Assembly (NCBI GenBank): GCA_024529925.1
Contig: JAFEUB010000787.1
Span: 1,739,501 to 1,803,500 of the forward strand
Length of the DNA stretch: 64,000 nt
Origin: Ophthalmolycus amberensis
Taxonomy: Eukaryota; Chordata; Actinopteri; Perciformes; Zoarcidae
Reading direction: 5' to 3'
Part shown: piece after piece, positions 12,936-26,331 of the stretch
Position numbering within the stretch: position 1 is the first letter of the stretch
How the letters are laid out: each line of letters starts with the position of its first letter
Program-made: the position numbers and the translations under genes
The notes under the pieces: model-generated
Database searches by the model: none
What the model was told of the DNA's origin: nothing
Seen by the model: the letters and a program-made list of their open reading frames with translations, nothing else

Positions 12936-15900
12936 TCACAGAACCACACAGAGTTTAGACGTGTGCCTCAAGCTACGGTACACTTTTAGCCGTTCCTTTT
13001 TCGTCTTTGCTGTTGGTCCGACTGGCTGTGTGACCGCGGGCGCCCTCTCAGCAGCCCGTTTCTTGTGAGTGCGGTGCAGCAGGATCCTATAGCACCCTGT
13101 GATGGAGCTCCTGCAGTCTTTCCCCTGGTTGTTGAGGATGTGTTCTGCGCTGATTCCCAGCGTCTCCAGTGCTGCTTTTACCTCCACCTCTTCCCCCCCG
13201 AGTTCAGATGGATCGCTCTCTGCTAGGTAGAATGGGTCTAGTTTAAAGGGCTCCATAGCACGCGGGAAGTCCACAGGGAGCAGCCACTCACAGCCCATCA
13301 TCTGCTCCACCGTGCAGCGGTCAGATGGTGTGGGCTGGAGGATTCCCCTGATCAGCCTCTGGCATGCCTCTGGCACCCACGTGGGCAGGATGTAGGCTCC
13401 CTCCAGGATGCATCGCTTCAGCTTGGGCACGGTGTCTGCCCTGAACGGCATGGTGCACGTCACCATGAAGAACAGCATCACCCCCAGGGCCCAGATGTCG
13501 ACAAAGACGCCGACGTAGTGCTCGTCCCGAAAGAGCTCGGGCGCCGCGTACGGCGGAGAGCCGCAGAACGTGTTGAGAGTCTCGCTGCGGGGGCTCAGTG
13601 TGCTGAAGCCAAAGTCCCCGACCTTCACACAGGAGCTGCTGGTGTAGAAGACATTTTCGGCCTTCAGGTCCCGGTGGATGATGTTGTTTTCATGCTGTGG
13701 GAGAATCGAGGAGAAACTGCGTTATGTAAGGGCCACCCGCTTTTCACGTCAGGTACGATGTGGACATTTGAAGCCTCAAGTGCAAATACACTGAGAGTGG
13801 ACTCAGTGAAGAAGCAGACATCTCGTGTCCAGCAGTTCAACTTTTTAACATTAACAATATTTGCATTTTCATAGATTCTGGATTTGGAGAGATGTTACTT
13901 TATGCTTTCTTAACGTGGAAAGTGAACAAATTTATTTTTGTGGAAAAAGCATATCAGTACGTCATTAATACAAGGAGAATAATTGTACGCGTCTTAAAAC
14001 ATGTTTGGGCGGATCTTTAAATCAGAATCAGCTTTATTGGCTATGTATGCGTATACGCATACAAGGAATTTTACTCTTTTTTTGTTATCTCCACGTACAT
14101 ACACAGAATTTACAAATAAACAGGAAAAAAAATTGTAAAAAATAAAAAGACAACAAAAAAAAGTAGAACAGATGTAGGCATAAACATTTAACGACTATGT
14201 ACAATATAAATATATATCCAAAAAGTATATATATGAACATAAACCTATAGAACAACAGTGTCAATGGAATTAAGGTGATGGAGGTAAAAGTGCAGTTTGA
14301 CTGATTAATTGTTCAAGGATAAGAGACTCAGCATTAATAGACTGAAATTCTACTGATCCAGCAAAGCTGCTACATGGACAAATCTATAAACATTATTTTC
14401 CTAATCTTTTACGATCATACTATCCCTCGTGTATAAATATTCTTAGGGATTAACAGAATATGTTGTTTTAATCTACCATCATTGAGTTTTCCATTATTTT
14501 ACTGAAACATACCACCTCAATGCAGACTTATGGACTGACCATGTGTTTCACAGCAGAGAGGATCTGAGCGAAGACGATCTTGCTATTGGTGTCAGAAAGC
14601 TTCCCCTCCGTAGAGATCTTGGTGTAGAGCTCCCCTCCCCCTGCGTACTCCAGCACCAGGTGTAACCGTGTCAACGTCTCCACCACCTACAAAATGAACG
14701 ACCAGAAAGTCCAGAAAGTCAGAGTGCAGAGTTACTGAGAAGCATATCAGACGTTGGGCCGGACGTGGTGATCGTTGAGGAAGCCCATCGGGATCAGATA
14801 ACGTTGACATATGAATCAAAATGAGAGTGTGTACGAGTCGAACCTCATAGAGGCGTATGATGTTGGGATGGTGCAGCTTCTCCATGCTAGAGATCTCTCT
14901 GGACAGCAGTCTCTGGGTCTTCTGATCCAGCTTGGTTTTGTCTAGGATCTTAATGGCCACTTTGTCTGGTGATGCCAAGGGACAAGATTACGGTCAATGA
15001 TCGCTGAAAAATGACTAATTTGTATAGAGGAGTCAGTAATACAGATTTCAAAGGACGCTGAGAAATACTTGATAGAGAAAAATAAAATAAAAAATCAACA
15101 TTGTTTTTGTGATATAAGTGCTGACATTGTGTTTCTCATTCAAATATTCCCATTTTTCTGAGAAATGATGCATTACACGTGATACATGTAGATAGAGGAT
15201 AGAAAATGTGAGCCTTGCTCAACTCGGCAAACACAGAATTGCCGCAGAAGTTGCCAAGCCCGATGCTCTCCTCTAGATAATGTGATGGAGGATTAGCTGC
15301 CCTCAGAAACCAATTGTCTTGATTATGTTCTTTCAGGGGGGGGGGGGGGGCAAGTCTCCCTTTTAGCCTCAGCTTCAAAAGGAAATGTGCTTTTGCAAAT
15401 TGAGGAAAATTGCTCTCTTTCAAGTGACTTCAGCTCTGAGCACATGTCATGTCATGTCAGGTCAGGGTTAAGAATAAATATGACAGGAACACAGCATGCT
15501 GAGTTTGCAACATTGTCCGTACCAATTGTACATCCAATAAAGACCTGAATACTTTAAATGTATCAAATTCATACAACTGATATCTTCACTGTATGCTGTT
15601 GAATGATTCACAAAGGGAAGTCAAATAGACCTCAGGTAACTGAATACAGAAAAGTTCTTAAGAGGCAAAATGGTGTTGAGATATCGAATTGTGTGTCAGT
15701 CTGCATTATTCAGGCTGGTATTAGGCTCCCTTTCAGCTGTGAAAAGTACATATAACCCAGAAGATATTGAGCGTGCACACACACACACACAGTCAGATCT
15801 ACCCACTCCTCCCTCTCTTTAGCCTTTGATGAGGCATGCAGCAATTTTAGCCGTCGCTAAGGAAACTGGAGATCTCTAATCAATCCATCTGTTCAAGGGC

Positions 15901-16856
15901 AGCAGACAGTCTGTCTCTTCGTGGCTGAATCAGCCCCCTGGCCATGGCACACATCACTTTGTAAGTGAATTGCTACATAAGGACACACTTGTTAGTTTTG
16001 CACCCTTATATCATCACTTATATCTAATACGATCCAAAAGAGCGAATGGGAGGTTAGCTAAGACTCTTATCATTACAAGTGGATGTGTTTGGACCTTTTT
16101 AGTGATGGCCAATCAGTCTCCCCTCTATAGAACAGCATTATAGTGTGCAGGATTGCCACTCTTTAATAGATGTGTTCCTGTACTTGAGTGCAGGCGTTTC
16201 AGCACTTGCATTTCACTTGTGTCTTGCTCTTTCCTACCTTTGGTGAGCGCATGAATTCCGAGTTTGACATGGGAGAAATTTCCACAGCCAATCTCTCCCC
16301 GAATTTTGTAGAAGCCGATCCGTCTGCCCACTGTTATCTCGCGGACCACCCTGTGACCGGATTACACAACAGAAGCTGTAACACAAAATATTCTGTATGA
16401 TATACACTACAGTGGCGCCATTGTTGAGGAAAATTTCCCCAGCTGGTAAGTGAAAAAAGCAAATTTAAATTTTAAAATGAATGTACGGCTACCGAAGGAC
16501 CTATAAAATAAAGGCGATTACTGCCCCATGTTTTGACCCTTATACCTGTCATCCTGGCACATATCCAGGTTCAGCCTTTCCAGTGGCGTGAGGCGGCGGA
16601 TGGTGGCTCCCTCATCATCTGTGTTGATGTCTGAGCTGTCCTGGCGGCTCCAGCGCGTGCACCTCTGGCCACCGCCGACCACGGCCGTGCCTCCAACCGT
16701 GCCTCCGACAGAGTCTCCGTTTGACTCACTGGCCTCTGGCCCGGAAACTGAGATGCTCCCAGCGGTGCTTGCTGCCCCTGGGCCCCTAGCGCCTGCTGTC
16801 CTGGCCCCGGCTTCAGCCCCCTCTGGGCTGCTCTCGGACGGGCAGACAGCAGTCAT
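12936..16856 (-). CDS. nim1k: NIM1 serine/threonine kinase (AMPK-related)
   Basis: Five coding exons, minus strand: 16546-16856, 16238-16350, 14844-14965, 14540-14686 and 12936-13694; 1452 nt, 483 aa, in frame. The Gly-rich loop GCGNFSHV is at 125-132, the ATP-anchoring Lys at 147 (VAIK), the catalytic HRDLKAEN at 238-245, DFG at 258-260, and the activation loop LNTFCGSPPYAAPE has Thr272 where LKB1 phosphorylates AMPK-related kinases. The C-terminal SSITGCYRILLHR and the end RHTSKLCVVL match NIM1. NIM1 is an LKB1-activated member of the AMPK-related kinase family; its substrates are poorly defined (family knowledge). The N-terminal tail (about 100 aa, Ala/Gly/Ser-rich) looks longer than in mammals. 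The exon 3 donor (GAG|GTTCGA) is weak but keeps LYE-VVETL in frame. The ATG lies 1 base after a TTGCAG acceptor, so the 5' UTR is spliced and the promoter is further upstream. Confidence 0.95.
14024..14170 (+). repeat. Retrotransposon-tail-like repeat in a nim1k intron
   Basis: The motif AATCAGAATCAGCTTTATTG, followed by a sequence ending ACAAGGAATTTTACT and then an A-rich stretch, matches a repeat common in fish genomes and usually annotated as a LINE/SINE 3' part. It lies in the 845-bp intron between nim1k exons 4 and 5. The family name cannot be fixed by eye. Confidence 0.5.
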
Positions 16857-19774
16857 CCTGCAAGGGACTCCCAGGGGGCTCAGCGTGGGCTTAGCTCATG
16901 GCTGACGGTGGTGGAGGACTGGATGCCCAATAAGGAGACAAATATAATTTGCTCAATGATTAATGCTCCTACTATTATGCCAGTGGCTGTAAAATTTACC
17001 CTTTTAAACTAAAAGGCATGATAACAAGAAATAAAACCGCTTTAGCTTCTATTTAACTGCATGGTGAGGTGTCATACATTTATTTTAAGCCCACTACAAT
17101 ATATGCTCTATTTTTCTAAACATATCAGATTAATAATAAATGGATTTGCAAAAGTTGAACAGCTAGCAGCAACACAAAATGAACAATTCCTATTCTATCA
17201 TAGATGCAATATCATTGATGCAATTTAAAAGTTGATATGGAGCAAATTCAGATGGAACAAAAACCTTGACTTACCTTCAGATGTGTGAGCCCTTTCGAAG
17301 ATAAATTATTTCAGTGTCCATGGCCAAATCTCATATCTGTTTAGACAACGGAGTCAATAAACAAATGCTAATGTTTTTTCCTGTATCTCAAAGAAACGGG
17401 ACAGAGCCTCTAGCCCGAGGACCCGAGCGCATGCTGCATCCAGCCTTTCCTAAATCTGCTGCAGCTGCAAATTGTCCGCTCTGCAATGCAATATCAGTTT
17501 GTCCTCTGAAGCTTGATGGACATACGGTCTCGTTTATTTCAAGAAAGTCCAGTAGTTAAAGCCTTCATTTTTTTTTTCCTTTTGTGCTGCTGTCAAAGAG
17601 AAGGTGCTGAGGCTGGAGATCAGACCGACCGTCGAGTCATGCTCACTGTTGTCTCCGGCTTGAAGAGGCCTGCGTAGCTTTAATGGGCTCTTTCGAGTCT
17701 CCAGGGGTATAAATAGGCCACAGGTTGAGGAGGAGGGAAGAGGAGCTGGATGGGGGGGTCGGAGGAGAGCGGTTGAACAGACGATAGTGTCAGGGTGCAG
17801 CCGTGGTGCGTTTTGTGAGACAACCTGAAGAGAGAAACAAAAAGAAATATCAATCATGTTAAATTTGGTGCTCATGCAGCCCTTCCTTTTCTTTTTTTAT
17901 GGTCTAATTATTGTGCTTTAATCTGTTTTCTGGCAATTTTGTAGATCTTTTTTTTCTGGGGCAGAACATCTGTGCAGAACTTTTGGAAATATGTTTTTCC
18001 ACCCACCACGTTAAAGGGTTTGTGTGCACATGTCAACACAAGTGCAGCATCTGCTTCAGTGTCCGTCTATTGTAATCCGTACTGAATTTAGCGCTCGAGA
18101 TCCCGCTCCAAGGGAGATGCCGGCTTACGTTGCCATGGGAGTCAAAATAAACAAATCAGAGATCACTCTCATCACTCTCTACCACCAAGAACACACTCGC
18201 GACCTAACTTACTCCATTTCGAATGGGGAGCATGAGTGATGACTGTCACTCCCATGTGTGCGAGAGGTACAGTACGTATTAGTTTGTAATTAGGTGAGAA
18301 TTGCTTGTGTGTGCTCAGAAAACAACGCTCTAACAATGTCCCGTGAGAGGGAACAGAGAGAGGGGGACTCTGAGGGGAAGGGGAAACTCGATTTTGCAGA
18401 CATATATGTTTTCAGAATAAGCTAAATCATTATCTTTTGGTGTTCAACAGAATAATAACGTGCACAATTAATACTTCCAGCCAGCTTAAGTCAATTGTCA
18501 ACAATCAACAAGTCAACAATCAACCGACACCTGAACTGACAGGGTAACCTGTCACACATCCACGCAATAAGAGGACAGAGCAGTGGTGCATTTGTGAAGT
18601 TCTTCTTTGTATGGAACAAAAACTCCTCATTTACTGAGGTGAGCCAGTGAAATGTCAACACTAAACAATTGGAAGTATAACTATGAATTAAAAAAAATAT
18701 TGATATCAGTTATAGTTGTGCAAAAATCTTCTTCCTTTCACTGAAACACAAAAAGTATGCAGCAAAGTGCTGTAAAATTGAAATGAAACAATCTACAGGG
18801 TGTCCAGTTGTACAGTTTCTATCTTAAATAGAAGTGACATAACATGGTGTGTATAAGGCAGGAGCAGAAAGGGTCAACTTAGCGTAACATGGCGCTTTGG
18901 AAGGTGTTCTCTCATCCATCTCTACAGCAGGATGAATGAATCTATATTAAAGCCTCGCTAGGAAATCAAAGCGATCGTCTTTTGTGAGGCCCGGCAGTCT
19001 CCCAGCCTTCAAACACCTTCCTGCCATGGCACCATGAATATCTAAGCATTGATCTCAGGCAGACTAAAAGGACTTGCTAAGAGAGGAGAGGCGTCCACTT
19101 TACAGCACAAAGCGACAAGCTCCTGAATGCCGTACCAGCCTTTCACGTATGTAAATAAAAAGACCAAAAGGACAACCATGCATGAGATAAACAAATCAAT
19201 AATGAGCAGAGCAATAAAGACTTTTTGAACCTCATCATCATCAGGAAACTGAATTTTTTCAATCTTAAACGTATATTGTTGATATACTGAATAAGGATGG
19301 CTTAATGTGTCTTGGAATACAGCCAGTGCAATGTCACACAGCTTATCAGACACTTGTTTCACATCCGCCCCCTTTCTCCGACTCTATAGTTGCTTCTCCA
19401 GGTCCACTTTTAACCGTATCCTCGCTTGTTCAAACTGCACAACTAACAACTTTTCTGCTGCTCAAAGGTCAAACCAGTTGTCTGCACAGCTGCTGGCTCA
19501 GACACCGACACAGGCGCTGGCACCAAGCTCACTTATCCGTAACATCTCCTTCAAACAAAGATAAAAACGCATCTCTAATCTCCTCCTTACGCTTTTCTGC
19601 CTGCCACAATAATGCCATAATGGTTTAGCTATTTGCACCAGCTGTGGCTTGTTTCAGAAAGCAGGTTCAACAAACTCTGAGCCATACCCTGAACTCTTGA
19701 GTTAATGAACCCTGATATGTTTTCAGCTCCAGAACAGCTGATCCGAGTCAGTTCAAACAACCCCGAGTATATAT

Positions 19775-20435
19775 GGCCCAATCCCAATGCCCCCCTAGAT
19801 CTAAACCCTGAACCCTCAGGGACTTACTGACGTCACCTGGTGAATGGTTGAGTGTGAGAGACTGCAAGGGCTTGAAATGGTGTAAATACGAATGGGACAG
19901 CACTTTATGACATATCACGTTACCATGACGTCAACAAATATGATGTACAATTGTGGGTATTTCATTTTATACTTTATACTCCCTCATTTCAACGTCTTCC
20001 AGGCTCTTTCCTTACAAGATGAGAGGTAAATTGTCAAATGATCTATTTACTACTTTTTGTCAAAACAGCTTCAATGACTAAATTAAATATTTGATGAATA
20101 AATAAATAAATATTCCATCTTTGTCCCATCTTAATGTTTCTGTGTAATGACAGGATGAACACCCATGTGGCATCCTCTTTGTTTCTCTTTCTTTTGTGTC
20201 CATGCTTCCACTGGTAACCCCGTGTTTAACATCACATTGCTATGAATTCTGGGTAATTCCCTTGGGCAAAGTCTGCCGAAATGCGGACTTATGGAAAGGG
20301 TTCATAAAGGGCTCAAAATGTCTGCGAGAGAGCCCTCGAACACTCGATGATTTGACAGTCGGACAGCCCTAAACCCTCACGGACTCTGCGGGAGCGCGCC
20401 TCAAAGTCTGCGAGTGTGGATATTGGGATTGGGCC
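19775..20435. mobile_element. Non-autonomous DNA transposon (MITE) with GGCCCAATCCCAAT ends
   Basis: The left end GGCCCAATCCCAAT and the right end ATTGGGATTGGGCC are perfect 14-bp inverted repeats about 660 bp apart. The interior has no transposase and contains an AT-rich centre flanked by CCCTCA/TGAGGG-type sequence. A partial copy of the left 110 bp recurs at 37897-38009. I could not see a clear target-site duplication, so the superfamily is open. Confidence 0.75.
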
Positions 20436-22662
20436 CACAATTCACAATGGTAACAGGTAAATACAGGCAGAGCTTCCATTTTAATCGTCGTTTAATCATT
20501 GTCGAGATATTAATGTAGGTATATGCCCACTATGCACATTTATCTTTTAAAAAAAGAAACACCACGCACCTGCTGCTACCTGCATGACCAAACACACTTT
20601 GACATTTAACAAAAGATTGTGGAAATCAGTGGTGTCAGTAGTGTGCGTGATGCGTGGGCGTCGCAAAGGTGCAAGACGAAATACGAAAATAAACCAACAC
20701 AACATAACTAAACCCAGCCACAACAGGCGTCTGGAGGGGAGAAGCAGAGAGCGCTAACAGCAGACAGCTATAGACTGAACACTGGGCCCAGGTGTTGCCA
20801 CTTGGCCCTAACGATCCCCTGCCACCAGGCAAACATGCTCAACAGATCGACATGGAAGAGCAGAGGCCGTCATATTTTCCCTTTGTCAAGTATGATACTT
20901 TCTAATCTTCATAAACAAATGACTAAAATCTCTTGAAGAGAGCGTGACACACAGTCTGCCCTGTTGAGTATAGAGCTTTCAAATAACTAAGTGGATCTAC
21001 TGAATTACATTAAGTGGTGAGCATCGCCACAGAGGGACAATAGACGCGTAGTAGTTAGCTACCCAGATTGCTTTGTGCTTTGCTTCCACTGGATAACATA
21101 CAGTACCTACCTGGTTGCTTGGTGATGGACACTGGCCGAGCATGTTTGTTTGTCTTCTTCTTTTTTTTTTGGTCATGCTGAGGCTTAGGTACACAGTGTA
21201 TACAGTGCCCGTGTTAATTATGTGCATGAGCAGACTGATGGATACGCACACGCGCAGACAGACGGAGCAAGAGAGGGCACCAGTGGAAGAATCATAAAAA
21301 AACTCACAAATACAGTGCCTTGCTCACACCTGTCTGATCGTCACTTAAAGCTGATATTGACTGTTGAAGCACCTTGAATCATTGTACTTATATTGTGTGT
21401 CAAGAAAAACTACCCAAGATTAGCTGCAGCTTCACTTGCTTTTTTGTCCGTTTCAAATCATTTCACAAATATTTTGGCTCCTAGTCAAACCATGTACGCA
21501 AACTTAATTGTTTTTTAAAGCTACACATTTTTCCAAGCAAGTGTACATTGAAAAAAAAGGGCCTCTATCGTCATGAAGTTTGGCTCCAGATTGCAGATAA
21601 ACAGCCAAAATATGTTTCCTCCGCAGGGTAGCAGGGCTCACCCTTAGAGATTCCTCAGTTTTTCCAGGCATGTCCAACTTTTAGGAAACACCGGTATACC
21701 CAAGACAGGCTGAAGAGATTATTTATCTCATCTGGCTCGGGAACACCCCGGGGTCCCAAAGGAGTAAGCTGTGAAACGTTGCTGGGGGGGACCTTGCTTT
21801 CGACTGCTGCTACAGCAACCTGGCTCCGGATAAGCAGCAGAATATTGGATGAATGTATCCAGTCCTCCCAACTTTGCTGCTTCAAGCTCGAATTACAGAC
21901 ATATACAGCATTCAAAATACAAAATACTCAGTAAATACAATATATAAACAGCCAGCCCTTCATGGGCAAAACACTACCAAGCACAGGTCCCTACTCACCA
22001 GACAGTCAATCACTTGTCTGAGGATCCCTAAAGAGAAGGCGGAGGGTTTGCCTGGCGCTCTTTGCTGCTGACCACATCAGCAGCCTCTTCACACACTCCA
22101 ACAACGAAAAAAAAATAAATAAAACACGACAGCCCATCCCCACCAGCTGTGGATCAAGAATTAGACACACATCACAGGCTATGAAACATCTGTCTGTTTT
22201 ATCTCTGAAAAGCCCCTCACTTTGCCCGTTCCTCACGTCCCGGGCCGTCATTCCGCCATGTGCTTGTGTCACATTCTCTTTTTTCACTGCCTCCATGCAT
22301 TCAGGACAAAAGGCGACGCACGCACGCACGCACGCACACACACACATACACACGCACTCTTTGCTCGAGCACACAGGCGGCTCTCTCTCTCTCTCCACAC
22401 AAAGCTCCCCAGTGTGTCAATTGATACGCACGGCTGACAAGAATAAAGAGCTCACCAGTGAAAGAGCTGCGACAATGAAGACTATACGGGCCCTAGGAAC
22501 AGAGAGGAAGGCCTCTCTGGAATCTATGGGGCAAATATTTCACATTTCCAAAAAGGAAACAAGTCCAAACCAAAGCTGCACGGGTCTCTATGGATGCCCT
22601 CAAACTACTACTACTTTAAACGTGACAATACAAAAGCTGAAGTGCAGCTCCCAGTACATCTT

Positions 22663-22664
<2 letters not shown>

Positions 22665-22704
<40 letters not shown>
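22665..22704. repeat. (GA)n microsatellite
   Basis: About 40 bp of GA dinucleotides. Another simple tract, (CACG)n grading into (CA)n, lies at about 22317-22352. Both create low-complexity open frames. Confidence 0.95.
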
Positions 22705-22710
<6 letters not shown>

Positions 22711-23999
22711 GTGTCTCTGAAGCCTGAACAGGGTAACCATGACGGTGTATGCAGGGAGCACAATAAACACAATGTAGCAGACACTTTAAATCCTGCATCT
22801 TCCGATTCAAATCCAAATCTATTCGGTCAATTACTTCTTACCGCTTTAAAGAGCCATCTGAGTGTGCATTTTATTCACGGCCAACGCTTCAAAGGGGTTT
22901 GCATCAAAGAAAGAACACATGAAGCGCAGTGTTTCATGTGGTCTGACTGATTGGCCATCAAAAGACTTCAAATCAAGAACAAATTGCAGTCAGGCGGAAG
23001 TAAACAGACCCTCCAAAAAGTGCTATTTTTGCTTTAAAGATATGGAAATACTGAGTATTGAGTTTCTAATCCAGGTAGAGAATGAGTGGAAAACATTACT
23101 GCAATACATTAAAGATTACATGCCTAATTTGCAAGAAGGCCAAAAGACAAATAAATCATAAGACATATGGAGCATTCGGTTCGCAAAGACAATGTAATTG
23201 TGACGTCCAAATCTAGCTGCCGAGTCATACAAATCTCTCCTCTCTCTTTGCAAATAGCAAACAGAAACTTTAACATGCAAATAAAGTGTGTATATGCGAC
23301 ATAAACAGTTCCAGCGGCAGGCTGCCTCCTCTCCTTTCATTATAGCCGCAGGCGAGTACTGGAATAATTTGACAAATGACTGTTTTTATCTTGTAAATCT
23401 AATCCGTTTGTGTGAATCATTGCTGAGTTTGTGCAGATAAAATCACTCCCCTCCTCAATGACAAGCACGCTACCCCACCTGTCAAAACTATCCCCAACGG
23501 GGCACTGCATGCGTTATGATGGATGCTGCATTCAGGCAGATAAATCCCCATCAGGGTACAACAGGTGCCTGAGCATCCCGTGCACACTACACTGTGTTAA
23601 AACAGTAAAAGGAGGAGAATCAGTGAGTCACGGCTGTTGATATCTTAAATTGCACGCGCGTCACGTGCGTGCGCAACTGCCAGGTGACCCGTTGTGATAC
23701 TTTTTCAGAAGTGGTGCAATGGATTTAACGACAAACATGCTACATTTAAATTAAATGCAATTAAAAAATGGACCACGAGATTATGAAATAACTATTTATC
23801 GGTCGCATAGAGCTCGAGCACCTTCAGGTCATTTTTAAAGGTATAGGCCTACTCAGTTGCCATATATTTAGTGTGATGTGTTAGAATTTAAATGCATTTG
23901 CGAAAAATATTGCAAACACAAACCTGCTTTCGAGTAAACAAAGCCCCGCAGTGCTTTCATTAAGTGATTTGTCTGTCGGTGTTCAGTGACAGTCAATAG

Positions 24000-24420
24000 T
24001 TAACACCTCCTCACGGCACCAGGCCATTCGGCGCAGCTCTCTAATCCTGTCAGCACGGAAAGATGTTACATTCGGGAATGTGTCTTACTTGTGCGGATAT
24101 CTTCACGAGCCCCGTGGCGACCAGCTTCACCAACCCCGCCGTGACATCACCTCCGTCCGGCAGCCCGGTGACACTGAGCTCCCCGGTTCCGCAGCAGCTG
24201 CTCCCCCGGTTCAGTCTGTTGGAAAGGAAAGCCGCTTGTCTGGCAGGTGAAAGGACCAATGGGCGGGGGGCTTGGTAGTCGACCGTGCATCTCTTATCCA
24301 ATCAGAGGCGAGAGTTACAGCTCGAGCCGCGGGATCACTTTGGTGGTTCAGTACCACGGGAGCTGTCCAGAGCAGGAGGCGGCGTAACCTAAACCTGTGT
24401 GTGTCACGCACCGTGGTTCA
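24000..24420. promoter_or_regulatory. CpG-rich block, possible nim1k promoter
   Basis: The block is clearly richer in G+C and CpG than its surroundings and contains CCAAT/ATTGG motifs (near 24257 and 24298). It lies about 7 kb upstream of nim1k on the minus strand, and nim1k needs an upstream non-coding exon. That link is inference. The open frames across it on both strands have no recognisable domain. Confidence 0.3.
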
Positions 24421-24732
24421 CCTGCCAGGCTACTAGCACAGCAGAGGTTCAAGGTGGGGTCAGGGGACCAGCGGGAGGTCATAACAAGAGGTGTCTCGAG
24501 CTCACTATTCTTGTGTGTGACCGTCTTATTTTATATAAAAATGGGTGTCTAAATAGCCTATGTCTCATTAATACATGTATGATTAATCCTGAATAAATGT
24601 TTCGGAGAGCAGGGACAGTGTATTTTTTAAGTTTTACAACATTCGTTTTTGGAGAAAAACATCTACTATTACACATTAGCATGTCCTGTTCTACATAAGA
24701 CATAAAAACATAAAAGCCATATTGATATAAAT

Positions 24733-25011
24733 TAGTGCTGGGCAACGATTACAATTTTGAATCGCGATTAATCGCATGATTTTCTGAATTCCCCCTATGG
24801 AGATCAATAAAGGTCCATCTATTGTGTAAAGTAAATAGTTTCCATCAACCACTGTTAGTTAGTCATGCCTTTGTGCTATTTTGTGTTTTTTTTTTTTAAA
24901 TGTATTTAAACATATTGATGTCTACATGTACAGTATGTGCCCTGTGTCTAAGTTCAACTTGAGACAAAACAAATAAATTAATAAAAGGAATAAATAAAAA
25001 CATAAATATAT
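24733..25011. mobile_element. Older, truncated copy of a hAT-like MITE
   Basis: It begins TAGTGCTGGGCAACGATTAC and continues with ATCGCGATTAATCGCATGAT, the same start as the complete element at 25012. No matching right end was found beyond that element, so this copy appears truncated or interrupted. Confidence 0.6.
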
Positions 25012-25743
25012 TAGTGCTGGGCAATGATTACAATTTTTTATCGCGGTTAATCGCATTGTTATGCGCAAAATTCAATAACTAATTCAAAAGTAGTGTATTG
25101 CGCACTTTTATTTTAAAAGTACTGCTATATGAACAAAAGTGCAATAACATTTGGTTTGCAAACACTTTAAACAAATAAGGTGCTTTTTAACAGCAGTATT
25201 CCCTTTACACAGTAGCAGTTACAATACAGTTATAATGATTCTGATAATAGATATTCAGCCGGTGTTCACAACAATATTTTCATGTGTGTAAGAGATGCAA
25301 TTTGAAATATACACCTTGAAAACTGCAAACCTATCTACGTCATGTTTTTTTCTTTTTGTTATGTTTGCTAAATTCTCAGTCGCGATAACTAAATGATTTG
25401 CTTATTATACATATTCCAAACAAAAAACTTTAAAAACTCAAAAAATAATTGTGATGAATCATTTATTTTTTTTGGTATGTAGGTCAGACACATATGCAAC
25501 GCTGATTACCGTAATAAGTATGGTATTTGTTATAAATGTATGTTGGTACATAGAGGGTGATAAGAAGCTGTACAGGGAGGGACTTAGGACCCAGGGGAAT
25601 GTAGTTGAAGGAAACAGGAAGAGACGGAAGAGACACCACACAAACACAGCTGTTCACCGCTCGCTGCCCGGTTTTTGTATTAATTAATTAATGCGTTAAC
25701 GCGATAATAACATTACATTTATTACATAACTTGCCCAGCCCTA
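25012..25743. mobile_element. hAT-like MITE, complete, 732 bp
   Basis: The termini TAGTGCTGGGCAA and TTGCCCAGCCCTA are inverted repeats with one mismatch. The flanking 8-mers AAATATAT (25004-25011) and ATATATAT (25744-25751) match at 7 of 8 positions, as expected for an aged 8-bp hAT duplication. The subterminal DNA carries TTAATCGC/GCGTTAAC-type motifs. There is no transposase; the 78-codon frame inside has no domain. Confidence 0.7.
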
Positions 25744-26267
25744 ATATATATGTAGCCTTGTGGGAAAAATGATGTTGCCACTAAAGCCACTAGAGGGTGC
25801 TGTACTCCAGAGAAAGCTAGTGGGACGTAAAGAGCGAAGCAGGAAGTGAAATCCTTCTTTTCGAGTGGCTAACCTGTGGAGCGTTTAGTTGTTTTCCTTG
25901 GAAGTAAATATGTTCTAAATGTTATTTCTGTACAAAATGATCGAAAGATGTATATTAATATGTGTGTATAGAAGTCAGGAAATGTATTTTTTTACGCTAA
26001 ATGCGCCGTTGGTGATTTAATTGGTCCGACGTTACAGATGTTATCTGTTCAGGAGAGAACTACAAAGCTAATAACGTTTTGCATTTTAAGACCATCATAC
26101 ATACATTCTATGCATTCTGTTATCCTTCATGTTTAAGAAAATTTAATGTGTGTGTACTGTACTGAAAATGTTTATTTTCGTTTATGTAGTGCTGTATGGG
26201 ATTGGTGTGCGTGGCCGCCAAATGTGCATTTGAGCTAGCAGAAAGATAGGATGTCGTGAGTATATTG

Positions 26268-26286
26268 ACATATATATATATATATT

Positions 26287-26330
<44 letters not shown>
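26268..26330. repeat. (AT)n microsatellite
   Basis: An interrupted TA/AT dinucleotide tract with an internal TTGACA. No function is visible. Confidence 0.95.

Positions 26331-26331
<1 letters not shown>

Larger units (their letters stand above)
16866..24000. other. nim1k 5' region / intergenic, no clear exon
   Basis: About 7 kb upstream of the nim1k coding start. The transcript's 5' exon(s) must lie here or near 24 kb. An acceptor-like CTTCAG on the minus strand near 17.83 kb is one candidate, unproven. Other content: a DNA MITE (19.8-20.4 kb), CA/CG and GA microsatellites near 22.3 and 22.7 kb, and scattered AT-rich DNA. Open frames of 60-130 codons have no domain resemblance. Confidence 0.4.

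Noticed and set aside
19042..19362. 106-codon frame with one membrane helix as a host gene
   Set aside because: It has no ATG (it begins at GTG), no clear splice context and no recognisable family. It is kept only as a low-interest finding.
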